A DNA stretch of 64,000 bases from Streptococcus gordonii (GTDB lineage: Bacteria; Bacillota; Bacilli; Lactobacillales; Streptococcaceae), in contig NZ_LQWV01000002.1 of NCBI RefSeq assembly GCF_001553855.1, forward strand, positions 1 through 64,000, written 5' to 3'. A model generated the notes under the pieces. The model searched no databases. It had not been told where the DNA came from and was given only the letters and a program-made list of their open reading frames with translations. Each line of letters begins with the position of its first letter. Within the stretch, counting starts at the first letter, position 1. Shown piece after piece: positions 46,125-54,748 of the stretch. Position numbers and translations under genes: made by a program.

Positions 46125-46130
46125 TATAAT
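46125..46130 (+). promoter_or_regulatory. -10 box of the gacI-like module
   Basis: TATAAT at 46125-46130, 35 bases before the GTG start codon of the next gene. Confidence 0.6.
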
Positions 46131-46164
46131 GGGTCTATATGACTTTTAAGGAGAATGTGAGTTA

Positions 46165-46875
46165 GTGAAGTCTTCGGAATTATTGATTATTATCCCTGCC
46201 TTTAATGAAAGTGGTAATATTCAAAAAACAATCAAGATGATAAAAACACATACACCAGAATTTGATTACGTAATTATCAATGATTGTTCTACAGATAATA
46301 CTTTGGAAATTTGTCGTGAAAATAAATTTAATGTTATTGATTTGCCGATTAATTTAGGAATCGGCGGTGCGGTTCAAACAGGCTACCTCTATGCTGTTCA
46401 AAATAATTATCAATATGCTGTTCAAGTAGATGGAGATGGTCAACATAATCCTCAATATATTAAGATGATGCTTGAACGTATAAAAAAAGATAAAGTTGAC
46501 ATGGTAATAGGATCTCGATTTATTGAGAATCAAGGATTTCAGTCTTCTTTTGCTAGAAGAATTGGAATCACTTTTTTTGAAAAATTAATTAAATTATTGA
46601 CTGGAAAGAAGATCACAGATCCAACATCAGGATTACGAGTTGTTAATAAATCAGTCATTGAATTATTTGCTGAGCATTATCCAAGTGATTATCCTGAACC
46701 AGAAACTATAGTTTCCTTATTAGAAGCTGGCTTTAAAGTTGAAGAGATGCCTGTTCTAATGAATGAAAGAGAACACGGTACATCTTCGATTACCTTGACC
46801 AAGTCTGTGTATTATATGATAAAAGTATCCATAGCAATACTGGTTGCAAAGATTAGTGGAGGATATAAGAAATAA
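46165..46875 (+). CDS. GT2 lipid-linked sugar synthase, GacI-like
   Basis: This 236-residue DPM1-type GT2 enzyme has IIIPAFNESGNI, the nucleotide-sugar site NDCSTDNT and the DxD region QVDGDGQHNP. It lacks C-terminal transmembrane pairs; the following 111-residue DUF2304 protein probably anchors it. The pair matches GacI-GacJ of group A streptococci, which make GlcNAc-phosphate-undecaprenol for side-chain transfer outside the membrane. The sugar used here is not determined; GalE upstream hints at a galacto-sugar or GalNAc. The start is GTG with AAGGAG at 46148-46153. Confidence 0.85.
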   Translation: MKSSELLIIIPAFNESGNIQKTIKMIKTHTPEFDYVIINDCSTDNTLEICRENKFNVIDLPINLGIGGAVQTGYLYAVQNNYQYAVQVDGDGQHNPQYIKMMLERIKKDKVDMVIGSRFIENQGFQSSFARRIGITFFEKLIKLLTGKKITDPTSGLRVVNKSVIELFAEHYPSDYPEPETIVSLLEAGFKVEEMPVLMNEREHGTSSITLTKSVYYMIKVSIAILVAKISGGYKK

Positions 46876-46876
46876 T

Positions 46877-47212
46877 ATGCTTATTGTTTTAATTTCTATT
46901 CTTATTTTGGCATTTTTGTTTAATATTCTTCGTTTAGTTGCTAAAAAGCAAGTAGAGATGAAAAATGTTATTTCATGGATTATTTTGTCGATCGTTGCGT
47001 TGCCTTTTGTCTGGTTTCCAGACATCCTAACTTTTTTTGCAAATCTAATGGGAGTGCAAGTAGCAAGTAACCTAATTTTCTTTGTTGCTATCTGTTTACT
47101 GCTTTATTTAACATTTTCTTTAACCAGACATCTTTCGAAACAGTCAGTACAGATTCGTCAATTGGCGCAAAAAATTGCCTTAAAGGAAAAAAGTGATCAA
47201 GATGAAGAATAA
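46877..47212 (+). CDS. DUF2304 small membrane protein, GacJ-like
   Basis: The 111-residue protein has three hydrophobic segments (about residues 2-20, 30-50, 60-82) and a charged coiled tail (SVQIRQLAQKIALKEKSDQ). Together with its place directly after a GacI-like enzyme this fits DUF2304/GacJ, which stimulates and anchors GacI. It starts 1 base after the upstream stop and overlaps the flippase frame. Confidence 0.8.
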   Translation: MLIVLISILILAFLFNILRLVAKKQVEMKNVISWIILSIVALPFVWFPDILTFFANLMGVQVASNLIFFVAICLLLYLTFSLTRHLSKQSVQIRQLAQKIALKEKSDQDEE

Positions 47213-48470
47213 AGTGTCAGCAAAAGAAATATATTTTTGGAATTTACTGGGGAATCTAATGTTTGCTGGTTCCTCAGCTATTTTTATGATGATTGTTTCT
47301 AGACTTTCTTCTGCAAGAATGGCTGATGTATTCAGTTTAGCATATGGTATTGCTGGTATTTTAGTTGTTCTTGGACTTTTTCAAGTTAGAACCTATCAGG
47401 GAACTGATGTGACTTTTAAACATAGTTTTACCAGCTATATGATTGCAAGAGTATTTTCTATTACTCTTATGCTAATCACCTTATTTCCATATCTATTTCT
47501 AGTTCATTTTGATTTTTCAGATACTTCAAAGTTGGCAGTAGTAGTTTTATATGTTCTGTTTCGGATGTGTGAGGCTATATCTGATTTATTTCAGGGGCTC
47601 TTTCAGCAACATGAGAGGCTAGATATTGCTGGTAAATCCATGACAATCAGATACGGAGCAAGTATTTTTATTCTTCTTATCTCTCTAGTTGTTCTCAAAT
47701 CTTTAGAAGTTTCTCTTTTAATCTTGTTTCTTTTTAATTTTGTATTTGTTTGGATTTATGATTTTCCCAAGTCGCTATCCTTTGATAAAGTTTCTTTTGA
47801 CAAGAGTACCATCAGGTTGCAGGTCAAAGACGCCTTTTTGATTTTAAAAGGCTGTATTCCTTTATTTATCAGCGGTTTCCTTTTAGCTTATATCTTTAAT
47901 GAACCTAAGATAGCAATTGATAAAGCTATTCAACTTGGAAAATTAGCAGAAGGGCTTCAAAGGAATTACAATATTTTGTTCATGCCAGTGTTCTTCATGA
48001 GTTTATTTATTCTTATTCTTCGACCATTAACGACAAGCTTAGCTATTCAATGGCAAAGAAAAGAGTTTGCAAAGTTTGATCGAACAGTGAAGCAGATCGG
48101 TATCTACTTGCTTGGAGGTGGAGCTATTTTAACGATGTTAGCTTTTTTAATTGGAACTCCTATTTTAAGTATAGTTTTTGGTGTGGATCTGGCTGGCGAC
48201 GCTCTGACTTTGACAATTCTAGTTTTCTCTGGGATCCTTTATTCAGTTGGAATTGTTCTTGGAGATATCCTCACTATTTTTAGAATGCAACGAAAACTCA
48301 TACTGGTATACCTACTTATGTTTATCGTTTCAATTGCTATTACAAATCCTTTTGTAATGTCAAAAGGTCTACTTGGAGCTTCGTATAGCTTTCTGTTTGT
48401 AATGCTTATTTATTCAATCGGAAGTTACTTAACTTATATCAAGGTAAGAAAATGGAAAGGAAAGCTTTAA
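47202..48470 (+). CDS. Polysaccharide/lipid flippase, GacK (Wzx)-like
   Basis: The 422-residue protein has about 12 transmembrane segments in the MOP/Wzx superfamily pattern, beginning FWNLLGNLMFAGSSAIFMMI. By position after the GacI-GacJ pair it probably flips the lipid-phosphate sugar across the membrane. An in-frame GTG at 47193 has better Shine-Dalgarno spacing than the ATG at 47202, so the start is uncertain by three codons. The stop overlaps the next ATG (TAATG). Confidence 0.83.
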   Translation: MKNKVSAKEIYFWNLLGNLMFAGSSAIFMMIVSRLSSARMADVFSLAYGIAGILVVLGLFQVRTYQGTDVTFKHSFTSYMIARVFSITLMLITLFPYLFLVHFDFSDTSKLAVVVLYVLFRMCEAISDLFQGLFQQHERLDIAGKSMTIRYGASIFILLISLVVLKSLEVSLLILFLFNFVFVWIYDFPKSLSFDKVSFDKSTIRLQVKDAFLILKGCIPLFISGFLLAYIFNEPKIAIDKAIQLGKLAEGLQRNYNILFMPVFFMSLFILILRPLTTSLAIQWQRKEFAKFDRTVKQIGIYLLGGGAILTMLAFLIGTPILSIVFGVDLAGDALTLTILVFSGILYSVGIVLGDILTIFRMQRKLILVYLLMFIVSIAITNPFVMSKGLLGASYSFLFVMLIYSIGSYLTYIKVRKWKGKL

Positions 48471-49252
48471 TGCCCTTAAATTCTCAACATACCTGGGTGA
48501 TTTGTGCCTATGGTGAAAGCCAGTATCTAGAAGCGTGTATTCAGTCTTTAAAAAATCAAACTCTTACTTCAAAGATAATTTGTTATACCTCCACACCATT
48601 GACCTCAATTTATGAAATTTGTGGGAAGTATGATATTCCAGTTCATCATAAAACTGGTGGTGGAATTGGAAGGGATTGGAATCAAGCGTTATCGTTTGTA
48701 ACTACAAAATATGCTACCATTGCTCATCAGGATGATTATTACGAGCCTAAATTTCTTGAAAAAACTCTGGAAGCTTTTGAGGCTCACCAAGATGGATTGA
48801 TTACTTTCACTGATTATTTTGAAGAAAAAAATGGAAGTAAAATTGATGCGAATACGAATTTAAAAATTAAGCGCCTAATGCTTGGTACCTTATCAATTTT
48901 TCCAACCTCACGTTTTTGGAGAAAGCGTGTCTTAGCTTTTGGAAATCCCATCTGTTGTCCTGCGGTTTCATACAATCTTGAAAAATTAAAAGATTTCCAG
49001 TTTGATGAAGAGATGAGAGTAAGTCTTGATTGGTATGCTTGGTATAAAATTAATGAATACAAAGGAAGCTTTCTTTATATTCCGGAAGCATTAATGTACC
49101 ATCGGATTCATCAAGAATCTGAGACAACCAAGACTATTTCAGATAATACTCGCACAAAAGAAGATTTGTATATGTATAATCTATTTTGGCCAAAGTGGTT
49201 TTCAAGAGTGATTATGAAGTTTTATATCAAGAGTCAGGATACTAACCACTAG
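48470..49252 (+). CDS. GT2-type glycosyltransferase
   Basis: The 260-residue protein has a GT-A start (WVICAYGESQYLEACIQSLK), an aspartate pair in IAHQDDYYEPKFL and a later SLDWYAWYKI region. It has no transmembrane segments, so it acts in the cytoplasm, probably adding a sugar to the polysaccharide or lipid intermediate. Start at 48470 overlaps the flippase stop; an in-frame ATG at 48452 is an alternative. Confidence 0.8.
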   Translation: MPLNSQHTWVICAYGESQYLEACIQSLKNQTLTSKIICYTSTPLTSIYEICGKYDIPVHHKTGGGIGRDWNQALSFVTTKYATIAHQDDYYEPKFLEKTLEAFEAHQDGLITFTDYFEEKNGSKIDANTNLKIKRLMLGTLSIFPTSRFWRKRVLAFGNPICCPAVSYNLEKLKDFQFDEEMRVSLDWYAWYKINEYKGSFLYIPEALMYHRIHQESETTKTISDNTRTKEDLYMYNLFWPKWFSRVIMKFYIKSQDTNH

Positions 49253-49261
49253 GAGATTAAT

Positions 49262-50737
49262 ATGAAATTCATGAAAGATGCCTATCAGGCTAACATAAAA
49301 TATATTTTTACTTTTTTGGTCTTATCCGCTTTTATGTTTGTAATTTATACAAAACATCTTTTGGATGTCCCAAAGATAGGATTGGCAGTTGTTCTTCTTA
49401 TTGCAGTATTTTTATTATTTTTACCTAAAAAAAATATTGCAATATTTTATGCCCTTGTCTTTTCGGGAGTTTTGACTTCTTTGATAACTCCGGTTTTGAA
49501 TACTCCTGACGAACCAGTTCATTTAGCTAGAACGATTCATATCGTTGAGGGAGATTTGAATCTAGATAATAGTAAACCTCTTATTTCAGAAGATTTTTTT
49601 GATATTTATGATCAAATAAAGTCTCCATTAACTAAAACAAATCTTTTCAATGAAGGTCAGACAGATAAGAAAGTTGATTTCGGTCGTACTACTGATTACC
49701 GGGCTACTAATTCATATTGGTTCATTGGTTATATTCCTCAGGCAATTGGCTTTGGAATTGGTAAATTATTACATTTGAGTGTAGGTATCTCCTATTATTT
49801 AGGGAGAATATTTAACGCATTAGCTTATGCAGTTTTGGCTTATATTGCCATTCGATTATCAGGTAAAGCTAAGCAACTTATAATGATGGTTGCGTTTATT
49901 CCAATGAATTTAGTACTAGCTGGCTCATATAATCAGGACAGTGTATCACTCGGATTGGCTTATATTATCGTATCACTCTTTATTAGTTGGGTTAGTGATA
50001 GCGAGAAGAAGGTAAGAAATAGAGATTTGATTCTTTATGTCATCATTTGTTGCCTTATAGCCACGATGAAGCTCCCTTATGTTCTGCTAATTGGATTATT
50101 GCTTTTTATTCCAAAATCTAAGTTTAATGGTAGATTCTTTTATGGCAAGGTTATTTCTGCTGTTCTTTGTGTAGGAGCAGTAACCGTGTTTTGGTTTTTA
50201 CTCAGCCAACAAGTGAAATTAGCTAATTTTCAATTAGAAGGCGCTGACTTACGTGGCCAATTAATGAACCTGATCCATCGTCCACAAGATTACCTACCAG
50301 TTGTTTTTAAGGAAATGCTTTTGTCCGTTAGTCATCTTGATCAACTATTTAATTTTGGTTGGTTGGATCTATCAATGAATGAGGTTCTTATTCCAATTTA
50401 CGTCTTTTACACTTTAATTGCTTTAGCTAATGTTGGACGTTTTAAAATTCCTTTTATTTCAAAAATTGGAGCAGTGCTGGTTTCGTCAGCAATTATTGGT
50501 TTAATCTCTTTGACTTTATATCTGACATGGACTCCCGTGGGATCATATACTGTCTTAGGTGTTCAAGGAAGATATTATTTGGGCGTCTTAGCTCTAGTGC
50601 TTCCAGTAATTGTTAGTTACCCTAAAAATCAATTGAAATTTGATTTTATAACTGATCACTGGATTGTACAAAGTAGTGTTATTATTGTTGGCTTATCCAT
50701 GATCCATACTTTAGCTGTCATTTATGCAGTAGTTTAA
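49262..50737 (+). CDS. DUF2142 polytopic membrane protein
   Basis: The 491-residue protein has about 12 transmembrane segments, with the DUF2142 motif TPDEPVHLARTIHI and a long outside loop after the third helix. The Asp-Glu in the first large external loop resembles GT-C glycosyltransferases, which use lipid-phosphate sugars. It could be the GacL-type side-chain transferase, but the next large membrane protein is also a candidate. Confidence 0.75.
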   Translation: MKFMKDAYQANIKYIFTFLVLSAFMFVIYTKHLLDVPKIGLAVVLLIAVFLLFLPKKNIAIFYALVFSGVLTSLITPVLNTPDEPVHLARTIHIVEGDLNLDNSKPLISEDFFDIYDQIKSPLTKTNLFNEGQTDKKVDFGRTTDYRATNSYWFIGYIPQAIGFGIGKLLHLSVGISYYLGRIFNALAYAVLAYIAIRLSGKAKQLIMMVAFIPMNLVLAGSYNQDSVSLGLAYIIVSLFISWVSDSEKKVRNRDLILYVIICCLIATMKLPYVLLIGLLLFIPKSKFNGRFFYGKVISAVLCVGAVTVFWFLLSQQVKLANFQLEGADLRGQLMNLIHRPQDYLPVVFKEMLLSVSHLDQLFNFGWLDLSMNEVLIPIYVFYTLIALANVGRFKIPFISKIGAVLVSSAIIGLISLTLYLTWTPVGSYTVLGVQGRYYLGVLALVLPVIVSYPKNQLKFDFITDHWIVQSSVIIVGLSMIHTLAVIYAVV

Positions 50738-50756
50738 TACTTTTATATTTAATTAA

Positions 50757-50790
50757 AAAACAGATGGGAATCTATGTCCTGTCTGTTTTA
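50757..50790 (+). terminator. Weak terminator-like hairpin after the DUF2142 gene
   Basis: AAAACAGA/TCTGTTTT arms around a 17-base loop, with T-rich sequence in the right arm. Confidence 0.5.
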
Positions 50791-50802
50791 ATATCAGTCA
50801 TC

Positions 50803-50831
50803 TTGACGGTCTTTAAACATGTTGCTATACT
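50803..50831 (+). promoter_or_regulatory. Internal promoter of the polysaccharide cluster
   Basis: TTGACG at 50803-50808 and TATACT at 50826-50831, spacer 17. It would drive the following membrane-protein gene independently. Confidence 0.75.
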
Positions 50832-50903
50832 TGGTATAACTAAAATTTTTATCCTTGAATATAGAATGATTATTAGTTATTTTGCTTGGTTTTGGGGGAA
50901 AAT

Positions 50904-52631
50904 ATGATTTTAGATTTAATAAAAAAGTATAGATATCCTTTGATTCTATTTTTCTATTCATTATTGTTTGTTCTCGTTTCACATGTGGCAATTAATACTC
51001 AGAGCCGTGTGTTTGACTATGTTTTTCATTTGACTCGAATAGTCGGTTTATCACAGTCTATCAGTCATTTTGATTTATTGCCTAACTTAAATCATATATT
51101 TGCTTTTGGTACAGGATATGCGGTTCCAATGTTTTATGGTAATTGGCAATTTTATTTACCTGCTTTCTTATTTATGCTAGTTCAGCGGGCTGATTTGGCT
51201 TTTGATTTCTTCGCATTCTTGTTGGTTCTTTCCACTTCCTTGACAAGTTTCTATTGCTTCAAAAAGATCAGTCAAGATTCTATTAAAAGTTTGTGTGGAG
51301 CTTTGTTAGTTCCTCTCTACTTTCCTTTATTTGGCTATGGTATGACAATGTCCATGCCATTAGTACCTATTCTGTTTTATACCATATACAAGGTTCTGTT
51401 TTTAAATAAATATAGCCCGGCTTTATTAGGAATTACCATTGCCTTACTTATTCAAACACATATTTTATCGACTTTGATTTTGGCCATCTATTCACTGATT
51501 TTTGTTTTGCTATGTGCTCGTAAATTAACAGTAAAAAAAATAATCTCTTTTCTTGTATCTATTTTTATTGGCATTTTACTTTCGATTGGTTACTTAGCTC
51601 AATATCTGGAACAGGTCAGTTCACAAATTTTCTATTTCAATTGGACGGCTCGTGATTTTCCTTTTGAAAACGCAAGTATGTTTAATGTTCCAAATATTTT
51701 ACAGTTCAAATTTAGCGGGTTATTTGCACCATTTACATCTTTGTTTTTAAGAATCGATATCCTAGCGATTATATTATTCTTTTATCTAGTATATCGTTTT
51801 AAATATTTAAGTGAAGCCAGCCAGAAACTATTAATACTAATAGCCATTATGGCGATTTCTACAACAGCAGTTTTACCTTGGAATAGTTTGTTAAAATTTG
51901 GTTTTTTGGGAGCTATCCAATATACTGGTCGTCTGCTCTTTTTCGTTCCTTTTCTTTTGATTTGGATTTTAGTTAACGACTTTAGTCACATTTGGTCTAT
52001 CAGCTTTGCTAGTCTATCAACATTGGTATATCTTGGGACAGTTTTAATTTCTTATTCTCCAGTTATTAACCTGAGGACAGATCATAAGAACTATATATCA
52101 GAGATAAATCAAAGAATGCTTAGTTATTATAAAGGAGATAGAGAACAGTTTTCAAATACTATTGGTGATGAATATTATAATTTAGATGTTGATCCAGTTG
52201 CTATACGTGACAGTTCGATTACTCAATTTGATGATGTAGAAGGGGCAAAAATAAAAAATATAAAGTCTTCTTACAATTCTTTAGAATTTGATGTTATCTT
52301 AACTGCAAAAAATGCAAGTTTCTTTGTCCCTAAACCTTGGTATAAGGGATATATTGCTGACTATACTAATGGTGCTTCAGGTACTCAACCTGCTTTGAAG
52401 TATCGTCAGTTGAGTCAAGAAGAACAAGAGAAGAATCAGAAACTCCATAGACCCAAGACTCAGAAAATGGCGTTACATAATGGGAAGATTTTTTTAAGAG
52501 TTTTTTCTAGTGGCCATGTTAAAATTAGTCATCATAAGACTTTCCTTCAGCATTTCTTTTTCTTGTTTGAAGGACTGTTATGGGGATTTATTATTTTCGT
52601 TTTTTATCAAATAAAAAGAAGAAAGAATTGA
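50904..52631 (+). CDS. Large polytopic membrane protein, probable GT-C-type or YfhO-like
   Basis: The 575-residue protein has about 11 hydrophobic segments in the first 390 residues, an extracellular domain (about 395-545) and a final transmembrane helix with a basic tail (YQIKRRKN). An early external loop (TQSRVFDYVFHLTRIVGLSQ) with Asp fits GT-C transferases. The domain plan is like SccM/GtrC-type or YfhO proteins that move a lipid-linked sugar onto a polysaccharide. The start at 50904 has GGGGGAA upstream. Its partner is likely to be the next gene. Confidence 0.7.
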   Translation: MILDLIKKYRYPLILFFYSLLFVLVSHVAINTQSRVFDYVFHLTRIVGLSQSISHFDLLPNLNHIFAFGTGYAVPMFYGNWQFYLPAFLFMLVQRADLAFDFFAFLLVLSTSLTSFYCFKKISQDSIKSLCGALLVPLYFPLFGYGMTMSMPLVPILFYTIYKVLFLNKYSPALLGITIALLIQTHILSTLILAIYSLIFVLLCARKLTVKKIISFLVSIFIGILLSIGYLAQYLEQVSSQIFYFNWTARDFPFENASMFNVPNILQFKFSGLFAPFTSLFLRIDILAIILFFYLVYRFKYLSEASQKLLILIAIMAISTTAVLPWNSLLKFGFLGAIQYTGRLLFFVPFLLIWILVNDFSHIWSISFASLSTLVYLGTVLISYSPVINLRTDHKNYISEINQRMLSYYKGDREQFSNTIGDEYYNLDVDPVAIRDSSITQFDDVEGAKIKNIKSSYNSLEFDVILTAKNASFFVPKPWYKGYIADYTNGASGTQPALKYRQLSQEEQEKNQKLHRPKTQKMALHNGKIFLRVFSSGHVKISHHKTFLQHFFFLFEGLLWGFIIFVFYQIKRRKN

Positions 52632-52708
52632 AAAGCTGATTTAAAAAATGAAATCAAACTTTACAGGTGAAATATTTTATTATACAATTAACACTTAAAG
52701 GAGTAACT

Positions 52709-53635
52709 ATGACCATTTCAGTAATTGTTCCTTGTTATAACGAGGAAGAAAGCCTTCCGCTTTTCTATGCGGAAATGGAAAAAATAAAGCCAAGACTTCG
52801 TGATAACATAGAATATATTTTCGTCAATGATGGTTCTCAAGACAGAACCTTGGAAGTTTTGCATGAACTTAATATGATGGATCCCAATGCTCACTTTATT
52901 TCTTTTTCTAGGAACTTTGGGAAAGAGGCGGCTTTATATGCTGGTCTTCAGCATGCAAAAGGAGAGCTTGTAACGGTCATGGATGTGGATTTACAGGACC
53001 CACCAGAGCTTTTAGTTGAAATGAAAACCATGTTGGATGAACAAAAAGATTTGGACTGCGTGGGTACACGTCGAACGAGTCGTGAAGGGGAACCGCCTAT
53101 TAGGAGTTTCTTTGCCAATCTTTTTTATAAGCTGATTAACAAAATTAGCCAGGTAGAAATGGTGGATGGTGCGCGTGATTTCCGTCTTATGCGTCGACCT
53201 ATGGTAGATGCTATTTTGGAGGTTTCTGAATACAATCGTTTCTCTAAAGGAATTTTTGCCTGGGTAGGTTTTAAAACAGAGTATTTAGAATATAAAAACG
53301 TTGAGCGTGTGGCTGGAAAGACGTCTTGGAATTTTTGGCAGCTCTTTAATTATTCCATAGAGGGGGTTGTCAACTTTTCAGAAGCGCCCTTACACATTGC
53401 TTTCTTGGGAGGCTTGCTTTCCTGGATTCTTGCCTTTCTTTTAGTTGTCTTTATCATTGTAAGGACTCTGGTATTCGGTGATCCTACGTCAGGTTGGCCG
53501 TCACTCATGACAGTTATACTCTTTATTGGAGGTTTTCAGTTACTGACCATCGGAATTTTGGGGAAATATATTGGCAAAGTCTTTACAGAAACTAAAAAAC
53601 GGCCTGTCTACATCATTAAAGAGAAGAGTAAATAA
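52709..53635 (+). CDS. GtrB/CsbB-type lipid-linked sugar synthase
   Basis: The 308-residue GT2 enzyme has VPCYNEEESLP, NDGSQDRT and DVDLQDPPE motifs and two C-terminal transmembrane helices (about 228-255 and 265-290). Such enzymes load glucose or another hexose onto undecaprenyl phosphate. With the preceding polytopic protein it would form a second side-chain system, similar to S. mutans sccN-sccM. The ATG at 52709 follows AAAGGAG. Confidence 0.87.
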   Translation: MTISVIVPCYNEEESLPLFYAEMEKIKPRLRDNIEYIFVNDGSQDRTLEVLHELNMMDPNAHFISFSRNFGKEAALYAGLQHAKGELVTVMDVDLQDPPELLVEMKTMLDEQKDLDCVGTRRTSREGEPPIRSFFANLFYKLINKISQVEMVDGARDFRLMRRPMVDAILEVSEYNRFSKGIFAWVGFKTEYLEYKNVERVAGKTSWNFWQLFNYSIEGVVNFSEAPLHIAFLGGLLSWILAFLLVVFIIVRTLVFGDPTSGWPSLMTVILFIGGFQLLTIGILGKYIGKVFTETKKRPVYIIKEKSK

Positions 53636-53665
53636 GCAGATTTTTTCTGCTTTTTTTGTTATAAT
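53634..53665 (+). promoter_or_regulatory. rmlD: Terminator fused to the rmlD promoter
   Basis: AAGCAGA/TCTGCTT with a T-only loop and a T run (53634-53657) overlaps the stop of the preceding gene. The T run continues directly into the extended -10 TGTTATAAT (53657-53665). Confidence 0.82.
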
Positions 53666-53703
53666 ATTTTCATTGAATGTTTACGACAGGAGAAGAATAA
53701 CAC

Positions 53704-54555
53704 ATGATTTTAATCACAGGTTCAAATGGTCAGCTTGGAACAGAACTTCGTCATCTTTTAGATGAGCGTAATGAGGACTATGTTGCAGTTGATGTTGCCG
53801 AAATGGATATTACGAATGCTGAAATGGTTGAAAAGGTCTTTGCAGAAGTTAAACCAACTTTAGTTTATCACTGTGCCGCTTATACAGCTGTTGATGTAGC
53901 AGAGGATGAAGGAAAAGAGCTTAACTATGCTATCAATGTGACTGGAACTGAAAATGTAGCAAAAGCGGCTGAAGCACACGGAGCGACATTAGTTTATATT
54001 TCTACGGACTATGTCTTTGATGGACAAAAGCCTGTCGGTGAAGAATGGGAAGTAGATGATCAACCAGATCCTAAAACAGAATACGGCCGTACCAAGCGCA
54101 TGGGTGAAGAGTTGGTAGAGAAGTATTCTAGTCGTTTCTACATTATCCGTACAGCTTGGGTCTTTGGTAATTATGGTAAAAACTTTGTCTTTACTATGCA
54201 AAACTTAGCTAAGACTCACCCAACTTTGACAGTTGTTAACGACCAGCATGGCCGTCCTACTTGGACTCGTACCTTAGCTGAATTTATGACCTACTTGGCT
54301 GAAAATCAAAAGGAATTTGGTTATTACCATCTGTCTAATGATGCTACAGAAGACACTACTTGGTATGACTTTGCAGTTGAGATTCTCAAGGATACAGACG
54401 TAGAAGTGAAACCAGTGGATTCTAGTCAATTCCCTGCTAAAGCAAAACGTCCACTCAACTCAACTATGAGTTTGGCCAAGGCAAAAGCTACTGGCTTTGT
54501 TATTCCAAGCTGGCAAGATGCTCTGAAAGAATTCTATAAACAAGAGAAGAAATAA
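53704..54555 (+). CDS. rmlD: dTDP-4-dehydrorhamnose reductase (GacA-like)
   Basis: The 283-residue SDR has ITGSNGQLGTEL, YISTDYVFDG and YGRTKRMGEELV motifs. It makes dTDP-L-rhamnose with NADPH, the last step. In group A Streptococcus the equivalent GacA heads the rhamnan cluster, as here. Confidence 0.96.
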   Translation: MILITGSNGQLGTELRHLLDERNEDYVAVDVAEMDITNAEMVEKVFAEVKPTLVYHCAAYTAVDVAEDEGKELNYAINVTGTENVAKAAEAHGATLVYISTDYVFDGQKPVGEEWEVDDQPDPKTEYGRTKRMGEELVEKYSSRFYIIRTAWVFGNYGKNFVFTMQNLAKTHPTLTVVNDQHGRPTWTRTLAEFMTYLAENQKEFGYYHLSNDATEDTTWYDFAVEILKDTDVEVKPVDSSQFPAKAKRPLNSTMSLAKAKATGFVIPSWQDALKEFYKQEKK

Positions 54556-54565
54556 AAAGAAGAGG

Positions 54566-54592
54566 CTGAAACAAATGTTTTAGTCTTTTTTT
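54566..54592 (+). terminator. Terminator after rmlD
   Basis: GGCTGAAACA/TGTTTTAGTC with two wobble pairs, followed by a T7 run that leads into TATAAT (54592-54597). A further hairpin AATAGAA/TTCTATT lies near 54641-54671. Confidence 0.8.
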
Positions 54593-54703
54593 ATAATGCT
54601 TAAAGAAAGCCTGGAATTTATCAAATGATGATCCTCTAATCAATAGAATCTCTTACGGTTCTTCTATTTTTTCGGGTCTAAGCTCACATAAAAGTCGATA
54701 AAA

Positions 54704-54712
54704 TGGTATAAT
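54704..54712 (+). promoter_or_regulatory. rgpA: Extended -10 promoter of rgpA-rgpF
   Basis: TGGTATAAT with TATAAT at 54707-54712, about 37 bases before the rgpA start. Confidence 0.75.
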
Positions 54713-54748
54713 AGATTAGATTGCAATAAATTTGAATCGGAGAAGAAT

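Noticed and set aside
50794..50991. Minus-strand ORF overlapping the start of the large membrane protein
   Set aside because: It spans a promoter and the coding start of the forward gene, and its composition reflects AT-rich DNA.
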